A DNA stretch of 64,000 nt from Uloborus plumipes (lineage: Eukaryota; Arthropoda; Arachnida; Araneae; Uloboridae): assembly GCA_038373865.1 (NCBI GenBank), contig JAXGGA010003016.1, positions 46,344 through 110,343 on the forward strand. The letters are read 5' to 3'. Position 1 is the first letter of the stretch, and the number at the start of each line of letters is the position of its first letter. The notes under the pieces are model-generated. The model saw only the letters and a list, made by a program, of their open reading frames with translations, ran no database searches and was not told where the DNA came from. Both the position numbers and the translations under genes were made by a program. Shown here in pieces: positions 63,113-64,000 of this stretch.

Positions 63113-64000
63113 CTAGCAAAAATACCCGGCGTTGCCTGGGTCAATAATAATATTGAGAAACAATTTATATACTCACCTTTGTTTTTTTTTTTCCTGAACT
63201 GAAAGAACTCAGAACACACCGCTTGGCGATTTTTAAAATGTCGCCAAATTTTTGCGTAACTGTTTTGGGATACCTAGGATAATTTTGCTCCCCTACTTAC
63301 TTTATGAAAATACATTAAGTATTATTATGTCACTAATTTTTGTCACAGAGAAATAGTTGTCAAATTCTGAGATACTATTGCTGACCACAAAATGACGTTA
63401 AAAGTTTTTGTCCTAAATGATTTCGAAATTAATAGGGAACATTTAGCAGTTATTTATGCAAAAATGCAAATTAGTGGTAATTTTAGTCTTGTTTAAGGGT
63501 TTTATTAATTTAGTATGTGGATTACTTTACTTTTTGACATAATTTTAAAAAGGTTTTTAATTGATACATTTGGAATCGGAAAACAAAAGAAAAAAAACTG
63601 AACTTTTCAAATGTGGGAGTATTATATCGATGATGGATATTTTGCTGCAGTCGATAAATATCAGACAATAATCGGTTTATTTTGGTTACGTCGTGTAAAA
63701 AGTAAAGTATTATTACGTAGTCTTCGGCACAAAAATAGGCGTCAGTTGAAAAAATCGCCGAGAATCTCAGTTATTAAAATCTTGCAGCAAATTTGGCAAA
63801 ATTCCTGTTCAATCGGATACTAAGGAACTGCCCTATTATAAGTACCAGAGAAAGTGACCAATCAAAGCAAAGAAATTTAAGAAATACCGTTAAGTTGTAT
63901 TTAAAGCTCCATCAAATTCGAAAATAATGAACCTAATCAATTTATTAGTTGCCAATCTCTTCTAGCGGTTACGTTACCGATACTCTAAAACACATATTTA
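63113..64000 (-). mobile_element. Helitron, family D, copy 2, cut by window end
   Basis: Same minus-strand 3' end (ACCCAGGCAACGCCGGGTATTTTTGCTAG) and same body as 60174-61035, including CAGACAATAATCG and CTTGCAGCAAATTTGGCAAAATTCCTGTTCAAT, with small indels. It runs out of the window. Confidence 0.75.

Overview
The window is AT-rich eukaryotic DNA from an animal, most likely an arthropod and perhaps a chelicerate such as a spider. That guess rests on intron-split genes with GT/AG borders, orthologues of animal Golgi and endosomal proteins, and a crowd of hAT, Helitron, piggyBac, Tc1, pogo-like, Penelope and LINE relics. Species-level assignment is inference. No bacterial-type operon, CRISPR array, rRNA or intact tRNA is visible.

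Two host genes can be read, both on the + strand. The first (971-5746) is the last three coding exons of a GRIP-domain golgin, best matched to GCC2/GCC185; the rest lies left of the window. The second (14224-46408) is a complete nine-coding-exon gene for a PA-TM-RING ubiquitin ligase of the RNF13/RNF167 (Goliath) family. Its exon phases join without a break into a 413-residue protein with a signal peptide, a protease-associated lumenal domain, one transmembrane helix, a RING-H2 finger and a Ser/acidic tail with a dileucine-type TPLL motif. Both products act in the Golgi/endosome/lysosome system; nothing in the sequence shows that they work together.

The rest is introns and flanks filled with transposable elements. 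1-600: antisense LTR retroelement end plus a tRNA-like sequence. 3.7-5.6 kb: hAT MITE, antisense Penelope relic, a 448-bp duplication. 7.8-13.1 kb: MITEs and a piggyBac-like element. 16-23.4 kb (RNF13 intron 2): a large CAG-ended element holding a Helitron, other DNA transposons and a C-tract-punctuated tandem array. 24.9-34.7 kb (intron 3): an element with repeated TGTAACGTGAGTCACG motifs, two further CAG-ended elements, a piggyBac deletion derivative that kept the transposase cysteine-rich tail, and a Helitron split by a hAT that kept its TTF zinc finger. 37.6-43.3 kb (introns 5-6): a TIR element, a Helitron, a LINE RNase H relic and an almost complete Tc1-like transposon with three nonsense codons.

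Downstream of RNF13 (46.4-64 kb) no host gene is recognisable. It holds a piggyBac-like MITE, a 203-bp duplication, a nest of hAT elements at 52.8-58.3 kb, another complete hAT, a pogo-like MITE split by a hAT MITE, and at least three Helitron copies. Many of these elements keep perfect target-site duplications, so insertion order can be read directly.
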